The notes under the pieces were generated by a model, which made no database searches, had not been told where the DNA came from, and saw only the letters and a program-made list of their open reading frames with translations. The position numbers and the translations under genes were made by a program. DNA of 64,000 bases. Origin: Plazaster borealis (lineage: Eukaryota; Echinodermata; Asteroidea; Forcipulatida; Labidiasteridae). Every line of letters starts with the position of its first letter. The first letter of the stretch is position 1. Where the stretch lies: the NCBI GenBank assembly GCA_021014325.1, contig CM037473.1:9565501-9629500 (forward strand), written 5' to 3'. Positions 42,518 to 54,735 of the stretch are shown in pieces.

Positions 42518-43419
42518 TGTAGCCGCCAGAATATCTTTTTTGTTTACCTTTTTTGTGCAGCGCCTCGCCTTTTCAATAATCAATAGAGGGCGCTATTTTT
42601 CAAGACACATTATGTTGTACCATGGTTGTAAATTGTCACGCTACAAATTGCCAAGATACAGAAAGGAACAAAACCATTTATTTAAGACATCTATTGCCAC
42701 TAGAACCTAGGCAGCTCAGCAAAGTGAGTGTTCTCATTTTATTTACCATTGTTATTGTCGATATTGAGTAATTTGGAAGTGTTTTTGTTATACAAAATTA
42801 AGGTTTTTTGTTGAGTGGAAATTACACGTGTGTACATGCATGTACATGACATGTAGGCCCATTGCTCTGTATTACTATTAGTATTATACGTTCATGCGTT
42901 ATTGATGCCATTGATTATGTAGTTTATGTAGTTTACAATAATTGGTTTCTTGTATGAAGATTCATTAGATATTTGCAGTAAATTGACAGGTTCACAAGTT
43001 TAGGAGTTAATTCATAATGATCTAGAAGTTTAAGTCAAAATGTGACCTTGGTTCATGTATTTAATATGCAACCTGTTATTCTCTCTTTATGTATTTTAGT
43101 TGAACCACCTTCACCACCTTCACCACCTTCACCAACTACACTGTAGTCACCAAACACCACCTACTACCGCCATCCAGTAAATTAATTGCCACCTCTACTT
43201 CAATAGTCAACCGTCAACACTAATTAGTCATCTGGATACAATCAGAACTCAATCATCAAATTAAAGTTTATTCGTCAATAACAGTAATTATAAAGTAATT
43301 TTACCTGCAGATCAAGATCAATAAAATAAAAGTTTAACAGTTAATTTTGGTGCGTCTCATTGCTGAGTAAAATATTCCTGAATTTAAATAAGCGACGACC
43401 TGTAGCATCACAGGCTACA
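42518..43419 (+). repeat. 5' LTR
   Basis: Begins TGTAGCCGCC and ends GGCTACA, inverted termini TGTAGC/GCTACA. A polyadenylation-signal-like AATAAAATAAAAG lies near 43,320. Against the 3' LTR I saw one substitution and three single-base length differences. I could not recognise the tRNA primer-binding site in the bases after it. Confidence 0.9.
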
Positions 43420-43561
43420 TTAGTTCAATTTGAGCTTTTTGGACATAGTTCATCTGTACCTTCAGCATCAGTTAAGTTTGAGCTTCGAGGGCAGTTTTGA
43501 ATTGTACTTAATTGAACATCGTGTGACATTGATCATCATTTATTAGTCAACTACATCTACT

Positions 43562-44854
43562 ATGAGTATACACGGTAGAACAAGACAGACGATGGATACA
43601 GAACTAACAAATACTGCTGACCAGATTGCAACGACATTTGAGTACATGGATTCGTTGAGCCAAGCTGGCAGCAGAAGTTCCAGGAGAAGTAGCGTTGCAT
43701 CCGGTGCATCCTCAGCATCCAGTGCAAGGCTCCGAGCTTCAGCCGAGAAAGCTGCATTGCAAGCAGAAATTGCAGTAGAACAGAAAAGACAGGCCCTGGA
43801 AGAGGACGAGCTGAAGCTTCATCAGCGACGTCGGCAGATAGAGCTGGAGACAAAGCTAGCGAGAGCTGCTGCAATAGAGAAAACATTTGCTGAGGCTGAA
43901 AATGTATACGATGTTAAGACTTCTACACCGTTTGTTCAGCCAGTCACCACACACTACACGACACCCAGCCAAGACCCCAAAGTAAACCAAGATGTTTCTT
44001 TTTCAAGTTCATCGGGTTCAACCGCCATACCCTCACTCAACGACCGGGGTGGAGACATCCCTAGCAACCTTACCCATCTCGTGAAAGCCATGCAGCTACA
44101 ACAACAGTCCTTGGTAGAGACCCTACAATTGCCAAAGACTGAGCTAATGACATTCGATGGAGATCCTGCAAAATATTGGGTCTTCATCCGGGCATTTGAG
44201 AATGCCGTAGTAAAGGACACAGTCAGTGATGCTGCTAAGTTGGCTCGTCTCCAGCAGTACTGCACCGGTGCTGCTGGGAAACTGATACAGTGCTGTGCAG
44301 TCAAGACACCACCTGAGGGCTATGCTCTTGCTAGAAAGCTTCTGAAGGACAGGTTTGGAAATGAATATGACATAGCAGAGGCATGGATCAACAAGATTGT
44401 CAATCGCCCTGATATTCGAGACAGCAGGGCACTTCTAGATTTTGCTGATGACTTGAGAAACTGCCGGGAGACGCTAGACACCATGGACAAATTAAGTGAG
44501 CTAAACAACAGCAGAAGTTTGGCTCAGATGGTGGAGAAGCTACCCTGGGATGTTCGCAAGGCATGGCTGAAAAGAGTTTACCATATTAAAACTGTTGAAT
44601 CCAGGTCCCCTACTATAGATGACATCGTCAAATTTGTGCAGATTTCAGCACAACAAGCAAATGACCCAGTCTACAGCAAGCTCGTGAGCAGAGATCGCGC
44701 TGACAAATCAATGAAGGATGTCAAGCGCAAGGATACTTCAATGTCAAAACACCGCTCCAATTTTGTGACACAAGTAGAGACAACCTCCTCCCTCAACGCA
44801 CAAAGGGGACACTTCAGAATGCAGATTGGCCAGCACACGCATCGTCAGAAGTGA
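43562..44854 (+). CDS. BEL/Pao gag
   Basis: This 430-codon frame opens with ATG 142 bases after the LTR. Residues about 55-115 are charged and helical (QKRQALEEDELKLHQRRRQ), likely coiled coil. From about residue 190 comes the DUF1759-type retroelement Gag core (MTFDGDPAKYWVFIRAF, then LLKDRFGNEYDIAEAWI). It ends TGA at 44,852. The pol frame is -1 relative to it and is open from 44,704, giving about 150 bases of overlap. No standard slippery heptamer is evident there. Confidence 0.85.
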   Translation: MSIHGRTRQTMDTELTNTADQIATTFEYMDSLSQAGSRSSRRSSVASGASSASSARLRASAEKAALQAEIAVEQKRQALEEDELKLHQRRRQIELETKLARAAAIEKTFAEAENVYDVKTSTPFVQPVTTHYTTPSQDPKVNQDVSFSSSSGSTAIPSLNDRGGDIPSNLTHLVKAMQLQQQSLVETLQLPKTELMTFDGDPAKYWVFIRAFENAVVKDTVSDAAKLARLQQYCTGAAGKLIQCCAVKTPPEGYALARKLLKDRFGNEYDIAEAWINKIVNRPDIRDSRALLDFADDLRNCRETLDTMDKLSELNNSRSLAQMVEKLPWDVRKAWLKRVYHIKTVESRSPTIDDIVKFVQISAQQANDPVYSKLVSRDRADKSMKDVKRKDTSMSKHRSNFVTQVETTSSLNAQRGHFRMQIGQHTHRQK

Positions 44855-46878
44855 GTGCTAGAAGCGATAAACCTCCACGTTCCTGTTGGTATTGTGGACG
44901 GGGTCATGGTCTGTTTGGCTGTGATAGCTGGAAAGCCCTGAAAGTTACTGACAGACTCAATTTCGTGCAAACAAAGCGACTGTGTGTCAACTGTCTGCAA
45001 CCAGGACACCGATCCCGAGATTGTTCTAGAAATGCAGTTTGCACTGTTCCTGGATGTGGTCTGAAACATACCAAATTCTTACATCTAACCCGCACAGACA
45101 ACCCGTCACCACCAACAAGTGCTTACCCTGTGAAGCAAGGAGGTCAGCTCGTAAATAATGCTGTTCCTTTCACGGTCAATGCTGTGCCAACAACTGCCTC
45201 AGCCAATGCAACTTGCAACACTTCTGGGGCCGGAAGTGGAAGGATAGCCCTACCCATAGTTCCAGTGAAAGTAAGAAGCCACAGAAGTGCTACTAACTTT
45301 GTGACGACATACGCTCTACTTGACAGTGGATCAACGCAGACCTTCTGCTCAGAAGGGCTAATTAACAAGCTTGGAGTTCATGGAAAGCCAGACAGCATGA
45401 GGCTGACAACCTTAGACAATCATGATATCCTCACTGAAACTCGCATTGTAGATCTTGAGGTTACCGACATGTGTGACGAAAATCTTGTTGTCATGACACA
45501 CGTTCTGACGAGGCCCAAGTTACAGATGGGCACTAGCACCTTGGTAGAAAGGAAGGAGATCAACAAATGGCCACACTTAAGTGATATCATCTTGCCAGAT
45601 GTGGATATTGAAGACGTTCACTTGCTCATTGGCCAGGATAACCCCTCTGCATTAATTCCCAAAGAAGTCCGGGAAGGGGGCGCTGGAACACCCTATGCGA
45701 CACGTACGAAGTTGGGATGGACTCTCAATGGCCCATTTGAGACTGGGCCCCTAAGCCGTTCAACTTCTTTCTTCATTGATACAGACACAAGTCTACAGCA
45801 ACAAGTGGAAAAGTTCTGGAAACTGGACGGCACTGGAGGTGACGAGAGAAGTATGTCAATCAGTGATAAGAAAGTTATCTCTACCTGGGAGCAGTCATTG
45901 TGCCGAGATGGAGTACACTATAGCATGAACATTCCCTTTAAGATGCGCCCACCTCAATTACCAGACAACAAGGCAGTTGCCGAACAAAGACTCCGTCTGC
46001 TAGGGAGACGACTAGGCCGAGACTCAGACATGAAGGAGAAGTACATTGCAGGCATCCAAGATTTGATGAATAAAGGATATGCAGAGGAGGTACCCCAACA
46101 TGATCTGAACAGAGAAGATGGAGCAGTTTGGTATTTGCCACACCATCCAGTCCTTCACCCACGCAAACCGGGAAAGGTGCGCATAGTGTTCGACTGTGCT
46201 GCTCGTTACCGAGGTGTGTCACTCAACGACAAAGTTCATCAGGGCCCAGACATGACAAACAAGCTAGTGGGAGTGTTGATTCAGTTCCGGCAAGACACCA
46301 TCGCCCTGATGGCAGACGTTGAAGGCATGTTTCACCAGGTGCACGTGAATAAGCCGGACCGCGACGTTCTGCGTTTCCTGTGGTGGGACGACAATGACAT
46401 AAGTGGGGTTCCTAAGGCGTTTCGAATGACATCTCACTTGTTTGGAGGCATTTGGTCACCAAGCTGTGCAAACTTTGCCTTAAAGCGTACAGCACAAGAC
46501 AACATGGAGGGCTTTGACGCCAATACCATAGACACCATAGACAACAATTTCTACGTCGATGATTGCCTCAAGTCAGTCGCTTCAGAGCAAGAAGCCATCA
46601 GACTTGTCAGACAACTTCGTGAGGTTTTGGCATCCGGTGGATTTCGTCTCACTAAGTGGATTAGTAACTCCAGGGAAGTCCTGCGATCAGTCCCTGAAGC
46701 TGAACGAGCGAAGGGAGTGCCATCATTAGACCTGGACCAGACACTTCCTGCAGAGCGAGCACTGGGTGTGCTATGGGACATCGAGTCTGATGCCTTTACA
46801 TTCAATGTGAATGTGACGGAGAAGTCGTTGACACGACGTGGACTGCTGGGAACAGTGAGTTCTGTGTATGACCCCTAG
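44851..46878 (+). pseudogene. BEL/Pao pol part 1: zinc knuckles, protease, reverse transcriptase
   Basis: The frame (open from 44,704, entered here by GTG) has cysteine knuckles (CWYCGRGHGLFGC, CVNCLQPGHRSRDC, CTVPGCGLKH), a retropepsin active site LLDSGST near residue 156, and reverse transcriptase motifs MADVEGMFHQVHV and FYVDDC (near 46,550). It ends at TAG 46,876 after SSVYDP, inside the expected polyprotein. Homologous sequence resumes at once in another frame, so one base appears lost. Confidence 0.85.
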
Positions 46879-46895
46879 GATATGCCAGTCCGTTT

Positions 46896-48413
46896 GTGCT
46901 CACTGCTAAAATGCTTTTCCAGTCGCTGTGCAGGATGAAAATTGGATGGGATGATCCAATCCCCGACTCCATCAAAGAGCAGTGGATCCGGTGGATGGCC
47001 GATTTGCCACTCCTTCAGAAGATGTCAATACCACGTTGTGTCAAGCCACTAAATTACGACACCATCACTTCAGCGCAGTTGCACCATTTTGCGGATGCTT
47101 CTGAAAGGGGTTTTGGAGCTGTTACTTACCTGCGACTTCAGGATTCCAGTGGTTTGGTACACTGTGTACTGCTCATGGCCAAAGCAAAGCTGGCACCTCT
47201 TAAGACAACAACAATTCCCCGCCTTGAACTTTCTGCAGCAGTCATTTCTGTCAAGCTCGATGAAACAATGCGTCGTCATCTGACACTACCATTGCAGGAG
47301 ACAGTCTACTGGAGCGATAGCATGATTGTGTTGCAGTATCTGAGAAATGAGGATAAGAGATTCCAAACCTTTGTTGCCAACCATGTTTCAAAGATACTTG
47401 AGCATTCCACACCACAGCAGTGGAAACATGTTGATACAAGCTCCAATCCAGCAGACGATGTCTCCCGAGGACTTCAAGCACAGCAGCTCATTGACAGCAA
47501 ACGTTGGCTTCATGGACCACAATTTCTTCAGCTCGAGGAAGATAAATGGCCCAATCAACCTGAATTTGACAAGATGACTCTGCCTATAGACATGGAGCTT
47601 AAGACAGTTACACAAGTCTACTCAGTCGAGGCAACCAAAGATATTCCTGAAGCTGTAGACACCCTATTGGAGAGATATTCTTCATGGTACCGCCTGAGAA
47701 GAGCAGTTGCATGGATTCTCCGTGCCAAAGCCATCCTTCTTGCCAGAGTGAAGAAAATAGACATGGACTTCAAGCCTTCCCGGTATCTGACTGTCAAGGA
47801 GATACAAGCTGCTGAGAAAGAGATTATAAGACGAATTCAGCAGGCTAACTTTGATGACACCCTGTTGAAGTCCGGTGGCTACCGCAAGCTGAACCCAACT
47901 AAGTCAGGAGATGGTATAATCCAAGTTGGCGGGCGGCTAGCCAATGCTTCCTTCACCGACAACATCAAGCACCCTTGGATATTGCCAACAAGACATCCAC
48001 TGACAACCCTGATAATAAGGCACTACCATACCATCGCTTGTCACTCTGGAAGTGAGCGCACTCTTGCCGACATCCGTCAGAAATTCTGGATCATCAAGGG
48101 ACGTACAGCTGTGAAGAATGTCATCAACTCATGCATCCCATGTCGCAAGCAGAGGGCACCTATGATGACACAACAAATGGCAGACTTGCCAAAAGACAGA
48201 GTTACTCCAGAACTGCCACCTTTCAGTATGGTAGGAGTAGACTTCTTCGGTCCATTCATGGTAAAGCGAGCTAGAAGTATGCAGAAGAGATATGGTTGTA
48301 TCTTTACATGTCTTGCCACCAGGGCAATTCACCTCGAAGTGAGCCATAGCTTGGATACGGACTCTTTCATCAACGCAATGCAGCGATTCATCAGTCGTCG
48401 GGAAAGCCAGTAG
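46896..48413 (+). pseudogene. BEL/Pao pol part 2: RNase H region, integrase zinc-binding and core start
   Basis: The frame carries HHFADASERGFGAVTYL and YWSDSMIVLQYL (RNase H-like segment of Pao-type pol), then an HHCC integrase finger (HYHTIACHSGSE, CIPCRKQ) and the first catalytic Asp region VGVDFFGPF. It ends TAG at 48,411 in mid-integrase, with the rest in another frame. The ATG at 46,896 is not a true start; the frame continues from part 1. Confidence 0.85.
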
Positions 48414-48451
48414 AGATTCGTTCAGACAACGGAACAAATTTTGTTGGAGGG

Positions 48452-49114
48452 ATGCGAGAACTCCGTCAAGCTATCCAGGAATGGAACCAACATCAGATTG
48501 ACAGCTTTCTGTGCCAAGAGGAGATTCAGTGGATCTTCAATCCACCTGCAGCCAGTCATTTTGGAGGCGTTTGGGAGCGGCAGATTAGGACCGTTCGAGC
48601 AATCCTCAACAACTTGCTTCATCAGCAGACACTCGATGACGAAGGGCTCCTGACACTCATGTGCCTTGTCGAAGGGATTGTTAACGGACGACCCATCACC
48701 AAGCTGTCGGATGATATGCGCGACCCGATGCCACTTACCCCAAATCACCTGCTGCTTCTTCGTTCGGGTCCTCAACTACCACCAGGTAAATTTGTGAAAC
48801 AAGACATCTACAGGAGACGTTGGCGTCAAGTACAATATCTGTCTGACATATTCTGGCAGAGATGGCTCAAGGAGTATCTCCCACAGCTGCAGGAGAGGCA
48901 GAAATGGCTTAATCCTCAACGCAACGTTCGCTCTGGAGATCTGGTGCTTGTCATGCATGAAAACACCCCAAGATACCAATGGCCTCTAGGACTTGTGAGA
49001 GAAACCTTCCAAGGCAAGGACGGCAAGGTCAGATCCGTACAGTTGAAGACGCAGTCAGGAGTTTACACCCGACCCATAGACAAGCTGTGCCTCCTAGAGG
49101 GTGAAGAGATTTAG
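48452..49114 (+). pseudogene. BEL/Pao pol part 3: integrase end and C-terminal DUF5641-type domain
   Basis: The same frame is open just upstream and holds the second catalytic Asp in SDNGTNF (48,422-48,442). The Glu is in FGGVWERQI. The C-terminal part ([46 protein letters not shown]) is the conserved tail of BEL/Pao polyproteins. It ends at TAG 49,112. Confidence 0.85.
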
Positions 49115-49226
49115 ACCGCATAACCAGCAAGGATTGGACTGACTCGCTAAGAACATTTTGGACACTGATTGTTCTGATTAATATTCTGGGGTTTTTTTGT
49201 AATGCTGTTTCCCGGATACAGTCATT

Positions 49227-49237
49227 AGGGGCCGGGA
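49227..49237 (+). other. Polypurine tract
   Basis: AGGGGCCGGGA directly precedes the 3' LTR, the position of the plus-strand primer in LTR retrotransposons. Two pyrimidines interrupt it. Confidence 0.6.
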
Positions 49238-50136
49238 TGTAGCCGCCAGAATATCTTTTTTGTTTACCTTTTTTGTGCAGCGCCTCGCCTTTTCAATAAT
49301 CAATAGAGGCGCTATTATCAAGACACATTATGTTGTACCATGGTTGTAAATTGTCACGCTACAAATTGCCAAGATACAGAAAGGAACAAAACCATTTATT
49401 TAAGACATCTATTGCCACTAGAACCTAGGCAGCTCAGCAAAGTGAGTGTTCTCATTTTATTTACCATTGTTATTGTCGATATTGAGTAATTTGGAAGTGT
49501 TTTTGTTATACAAAATTAAGGTTTTTGTTGAGTGGAAATTACACGTGTGTACATGCATGTACATGACATGTAGGCCCATTGCTCTGTATTACTATTAGTA
49601 TTATACGTTCATGCGTTATTGATGCCATTGATTATGTAGTTTATGTAGTTTACAATAATTGGTTTCTTGTATGAAGATTCATTAGATATTTGCAGTAAAT
49701 TGACAGGTTCACAAGTTTAGGAGTTAATTCATAATGATCTAGAAGTTTAAGTCAAAATGTGACCTTGGTTCATGTATTTAATATGCAACCTGTTATTCTC
49801 TCTTTATGTATTTTAGTTGAACCACCTTCACCACCTTCACCACCTTCACCAACTACACTGTAGTCACCAAACACCACCTACTACCGCCATCCAGTAAATT
49901 AATTGCCACCTCTACTTCAATAGTCAACCGTCAACACTAATTAGTCATCTGGATACAATCAGAACTCAATCATCAAATTAAAGTTTATTCGTCAATAACA
50001 GTAATTATAAAGTAATTTTACCTGCAGATCAAGATCAATAAAATAAAAGTTTAACAGTTAATTTTGGTGCGTCTCATTGCTGAGTAAAATATTCCTGAAT
50101 TTAAATAAGCGACGACCTGTAGCATCACAGGCTACA
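49238..50136 (+). repeat. 3' LTR
   Basis: This 899-bp near-identical copy of the 5' LTR starts TGTAGCCGCC and ends GGCTACA, followed by the target duplication CAGTA. Confidence 0.9.
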
Positions 50137-50279
50137 CAGTATGATGCAATAACATGAGGCAATTTCTTCCATGCTAAAGAAAAGAGATGAAGTACTAATT
50201 AAAATGGCTCACTGTCGGCCAAATTTTCATAGGACACACAACAAATTCAATTGTAAGGGGGAGATTCGAGGTAGGAATT

Positions 50280-50484
50280 CAGATAGGAATAAAAAGGCTT
50301 CTTGCAAGAAGTCTTTTATTATTTTAGTGAGAAATTACCTCTTTCTCAAAAACTACGTTACTTCAGAGGGAGTCGTTTCTCACAATGTTTTATACTATCA
50401 ACAGCTCTCTGTTGCTCGTTACCAAGTCAGTTTTTATGCTAATATATATTATGAGTAATTACCAAACGTGTACAGTACCTTTAA
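50280..50484. mobile_element. MITE family A, left-truncated
   Basis: It picks up the family at AGATAGGAATAAAAA, keeps the inner hairpin, and ends at ACCAAACGTGTACAGTACCT. Confidence 0.6.
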
Positions 50485-53222
50485 AGAGGGGCTCCAATGT
50501 CAAATATAATTATGTGATGTACTCATTTCCCAATAGATAAATCCTTATGAAAGTGGACAGAAAATACAAGTCTCTATAACGCCATATTATTGATACCCCG
50601 CATTCAGTAAGAAATTTGTCATTAAACAAAAAAACCAAAAACTTTCAATTACGTCACTTTTCAAATACATTGGTCTGTACACTTTTGTGTAGGTTTATTT
50701 CTGACTTTCAATAAAACTCAGTCAAACAGCCAACTTTGACCTTCTGACTGGAGTATAATTCCTCCTCAGAATGTACAGACCCATTTGTTGTTGACATCAG
50801 ATGACGTCATGTTTCAAATTTCGCTTGCAAAAGTATCAAAATACAGCGGCATTTTACACCATCTTAACATGAGGTTAGAAATGAGTGCATCACAGAACAT
50901 TGCATTTAGAGCCTCTTTTTCTCAAAATATACTGGTGGATTTCTACTAATTTTGTTTTATAATAAACTTACTGTGCTGTTAATTGCCTTTGAACTGTGGA
51001 AACAACTGGGGGCAGTAAGGAAACGCATGCGGCGTCACTTATTTTTTGGGCAAAAAAACACCAACAGATCAATGTTTTCCCTTAAAAGATAACACAGAAC
51101 TGCTGAAAAGGCACTAAAGAGCATCTTAATCCGCAATTTTTTTCCCCAAGTCCTCCTGAGGGCCCCTGATCACACGCTCTTATGTAGGTTTCAATAATCG
51201 TAATCTTACGGTTCCCAAATGTTTGCCCACTGCTTTTTTTCAAGAATAAGACCCAAGGTAAAAAGGAAAACCCATAAACAGTTCAAGCTATGATCCTGCT
51301 ATAAAAACGAAAGGCCAATAATCACCAACGAGTAATTTTAATCTATATTCAGTTTGCGGTAACACCATCTAGGTTGCTGTGTATATTTTGTTTAGAAGTT
51401 GTCTTGCTATTTATACTGCCGCGGAGTAAATTTCGGTATTCGGCAGACTACTTTTAATAGTTCTGAAAAGAACTGTCCTGTTTATTAAGAGTAAGGGACG
51501 GAAAATATCAAAGATTTGTATTATGTTGGCCACGCACGGTCCAAAAATGGATTTCCTTCATAATTTTATATTTGGTGGACCTTGACCCCAAACTGCAAAA
51601 GTACGGGGAAAAAAATTACTTCGTTGCCGATTTTGGAATAGTGAAACTTGCCTACTTTCAAGGCTGCGTCACTGTAAAACAGCATATAGAAAATTAATTT
51701 CTTTAAAAGTTATGGATAGGTGAGTCCTAGAAGCTGCATTGAATGTATAGAAATAATCACCAGGTATATGGGTGGGTTATACCATTATTTTTAAATAGGG
51801 GTGTTTTTGCCCTTTTTAAAGTAGACAAACACCTTCTACAAACACCATGCTATTTTTTGGACTTTTTTAAAGTATGGAAATATACAATTTGTTGACAGCT
51901 CATAACCCACATAGTGCTGTGGTTTTAGCATCGAACACATTGTTGAGATGAGAAAAAATTGCTTGGGGAAAATACTTTATTCTTTGCAGTGTTGCCAGGC
52001 ATTTTTCATTTTTTTCGAAATTCACATGGCCACAGACTAGTGAAAAAGTTTTTTGCCTTTTTGTGTGCGTGGGGGGGGGGGGCATTTTAAGCTCCAATAA
52101 GCAATCTGTACTGAGTTTCCGGAAACAATCACCATTGTGACCTTGACCTTTGGAGATATAAATTTCATGGAGTTTTGTGTATCTACAAGTACAGCGCTAG
52201 TAAAGTAGCAACCAAATTTTGTTCCCCCACCCAATTGACAAAAAGAGAAAATATGAATTCATGAGAGAATAATAGGCCTATTGTATTTCTCATCCCCCTT
52301 CAATATACATGCTTTCCTATTATCTTTGAAGGGCTAGATTTTCCTTATTAATGAATCCTTTTTAATAGCATCTAAGCTCCAATAAGCAATCTGTACTGAC
52401 TTTCTTTTTCATGATCGAGAAGTGCTCAATATTTTATCAAGGCAAAGAGCTAGCTGCATTGTTCATAATGGCTTAAACCAAATCATGCATATTGGCAAGC
52501 GTTTGATGAGCATTATACCACGTATACGTTTAATACTTCATATCCATGTTATACTGCACTGCAAAAATTTACACCATGGGTTTTGTCACTTATAGATACC
52601 GAAGAGAGAATCAAAATTAACATCGCAGGGTGTTAAAATAACAGAAATTTGTTTTATTTTAACAACCTATTGTGTAAATGTAAACACCCCATTTTTTGCA
52701 GTATGCACAAGGCCATATTGTTATGGCTCTTGTACGCATTGGTTACTAGGTATAGGACAAACTATTTAAAGAAAATATAAAGAATAACTTGATCTGCTAA
52801 GCTTGTAATGGGTTGGATAGAAATGTAAAAATCTACAAGCTCCTTCCTCAGTGCTTAAAAAATTACCTTGCATACCTATACATAAGGACTTCATAGATTT
52901 TCAACTTCACCTACATTCATAAAGAAGTTAGTCAGGGCAAAGCAATCATGACACACAGCAGATCTGGTATTATAAATCTGTTAGATTAATAGTATGTTGA
53001 TGTTTAAAATTTCGTGTAGTCCGCTGATGTTTAGCAACATTATTGCCAAGTGACACAGCATGTTAAAGGAAGTGGATCTAATAGATTGGACTGGTTTTAT
53101 GTGATTTTATTTTAGACGCATTCATGATCTTGTCTTGGATGCAAAAGTAATCCTGTAGGAGCATATTTTTTTGTTTGAAATAACTAGAATTGCCAACGTC
53201 AAAAGTGGTTGAAATACTTGAT

Positions 53223-53236
53223 CCCCCCCCCCCCCC
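53223..53236 (+). repeat. 14-C tract
   Basis: Homopolymer run of 14 C followed by A-rich sequence, in FREP-A intron 1. Confidence 0.9.
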
Positions 53237-53499
53237 AAAAAAAGAGAGAATTTACTCATTAATGTTATATAGTAGGCAATGACAATACCCCTTCAGCCTA
53301 TTTGGCCTGAAGGGTAAAAATTCCATTGATAACAAACTTGATGTTGTTTCCACAAAATCCAAGACGGCCGGGTATGGCCCGCCGGTGGCAGCGAGTCACC
53401 AGGAGACTTGCTAACTTTTACCCCAACTGTAGGGATCAACTATTATATCTTGGATTTTTAGTTGTTGCCATGTCAACCACTAACTTAGTAACAGTGGTT

Positions 53500-54260
53500 T
53501 TAAAGGGTTTTTTTGTTTTGTATTTTTCTGGAGTTTTACAGTGACAATGTGCCCCAATATCATATTTTTGCCCGTATCTTTTTAACACTGCATCCGATCA
53601 CCGCTATAGGTCTAACATTTCCCAGTATTTATCAAGGGCCATAACAAAAATGTTTGTCCATTTGTTCTTGTTTCCCCTCCCCCCAATAAATGGTAGTAAT
53701 GTGTGACTTAATACATGCATTTTTGTGTGGGTACTCAAAATGGCCGCCGTATCCGCGGCCGTCTTGTATTTTGTGTTTTCAGCCCGTATTTAAGAGTTCA
53801 AACTTTATCAAGCTACTTTATCAAATACCACAGAATCGTCAACCAGGCCTTCTCATTGTAACCTTAGTCGAAAAACTGAAAGATATAGATTTCCCCTATA
53901 GAATGGGATAAACCAACGATTATAGCGTCCCCAAGAGTGATCCAAGTACTTAAAATATAATGTCATGTTATTATTTATATCAAAATAGCTAATTTTGCAA
54001 AGTTTTAAAGCACGGACAACTAAAATACTGAAATTATGGGAAAATACGATTTTTGACAACAGATTTGCAAAAGAGTACACAAAATTCCCTATAATTACAA
54101 ATTTGTAATTTTGTTTATGTCATCAAGTAGAACTTGGTAAAATGAATGTATGTGGCAAGTTTCATAAAAATCGCTTGTAATGAGAACTTTGGACAAAAAC
54201 GGAGGGGGCACTAATAAGTGCCCAATCCCCATAATGATTTCGAAAAAAGGGGAAATGACT
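53500..54260. repeat. Dispersed repeat of about 0.7 kb, copy 2
   Basis: Same family as 40,368-41,060: GCATCCGATCACCGC, GTCTTGTATTTTGTGTTTTC, and a GGAGGGGGC stretch near the end. Confidence 0.6.
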
Positions 54261-54735
54261 GGCAACACTGCAAAGATTTAAATATTTTCCCGAGGATTTT
54301 TTTTTAATTTTTCACAAGAACAATGTCTCATCTCAACAATATGTGGTAGATGTTGAAATAGCATGGGTTATGAGCTATCAAAAGGTGTTTGTCTACTTTA
54401 AAAAGGGCAAAGATCACCCCTATTTGAAATTAATGGTATAACCCACCCACATACCTTGTGATTATTTGTATACATTCAATGCAGCTTCTAAGGACCCACC
54501 TATCCATAACTGTTAAAGAAAATAATTGTCTATGCAGTTTTATTGTAATTCGGCTGTTGCCATGCCAACGAAGTTATTTTTTTGAATTTGTTGTCCATGT
54601 TTTTGTTAGTTTGGGGCAAATGTCCATCATAATATGAAAGTATAAAGAAAATCTATTTTTGATCGTGGCCACCCTATGTTTGATATTTACAGCCCCTTAC
54701 TCTTTAAAAGTACTACGGGGAGTTAAGAGATCTGC

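Larger units (their letters stand above)
42518..50136 (+). mobile_element. BEL/Pao LTR retrotransposon, complete but frame-broken
   Basis: The element is 7,619 bp with LTRs of 902 and 899 bp, a CAGTA target duplication (42,513-42,517 and 50,137-50,141), and gag, CCHC knuckles, aspartic protease, reverse transcriptase, RNase H and integrase in order. Gag with a DUF1759-type core, the YVDD reverse transcriptase and the pol order place it in BEL/Pao. The coding region is interrupted at three places (gag/pol overlap, 46,876, 48,411). I see no envelope gene. It lies in FREP-A intron 1, antisense to that gene. Confidence 0.9.
51470..54735. mobile_element. Large element with imperfect inverted arms of about 0.5 kb
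   Basis: About 51,470-52,020 and 54,240-54,735 are inverted relatives, for example GGGTGGGTTATACCATTA against TAATGGTATAACCCACCCAC and GACAAACACCTT against AAGGTGTTTGTC. Inside are a 33-bp direct repeat (TAAGCTCCAATAAGCAATCT at about 52,088 and 52,375) and the 0.7-kb dispersed repeat at 53,500-54,260. No transposase frame is visible. It lies in FREP-A intron 1. Confidence 0.6.

Noticed and set aside
43560..43886. Minus-strand 108-codon open frame opposite the retrotransposon gag
   Set aside because: Antisense shadow of gag; no domain, and the gag frame has clear family signatures.
44700..44860. Programmed -1 frameshift site between gag and pol
   Set aside because: The frames fit, but I see no standard slippery heptamer, and the element has two further frame breaks, so a simple indel is at least as likely.
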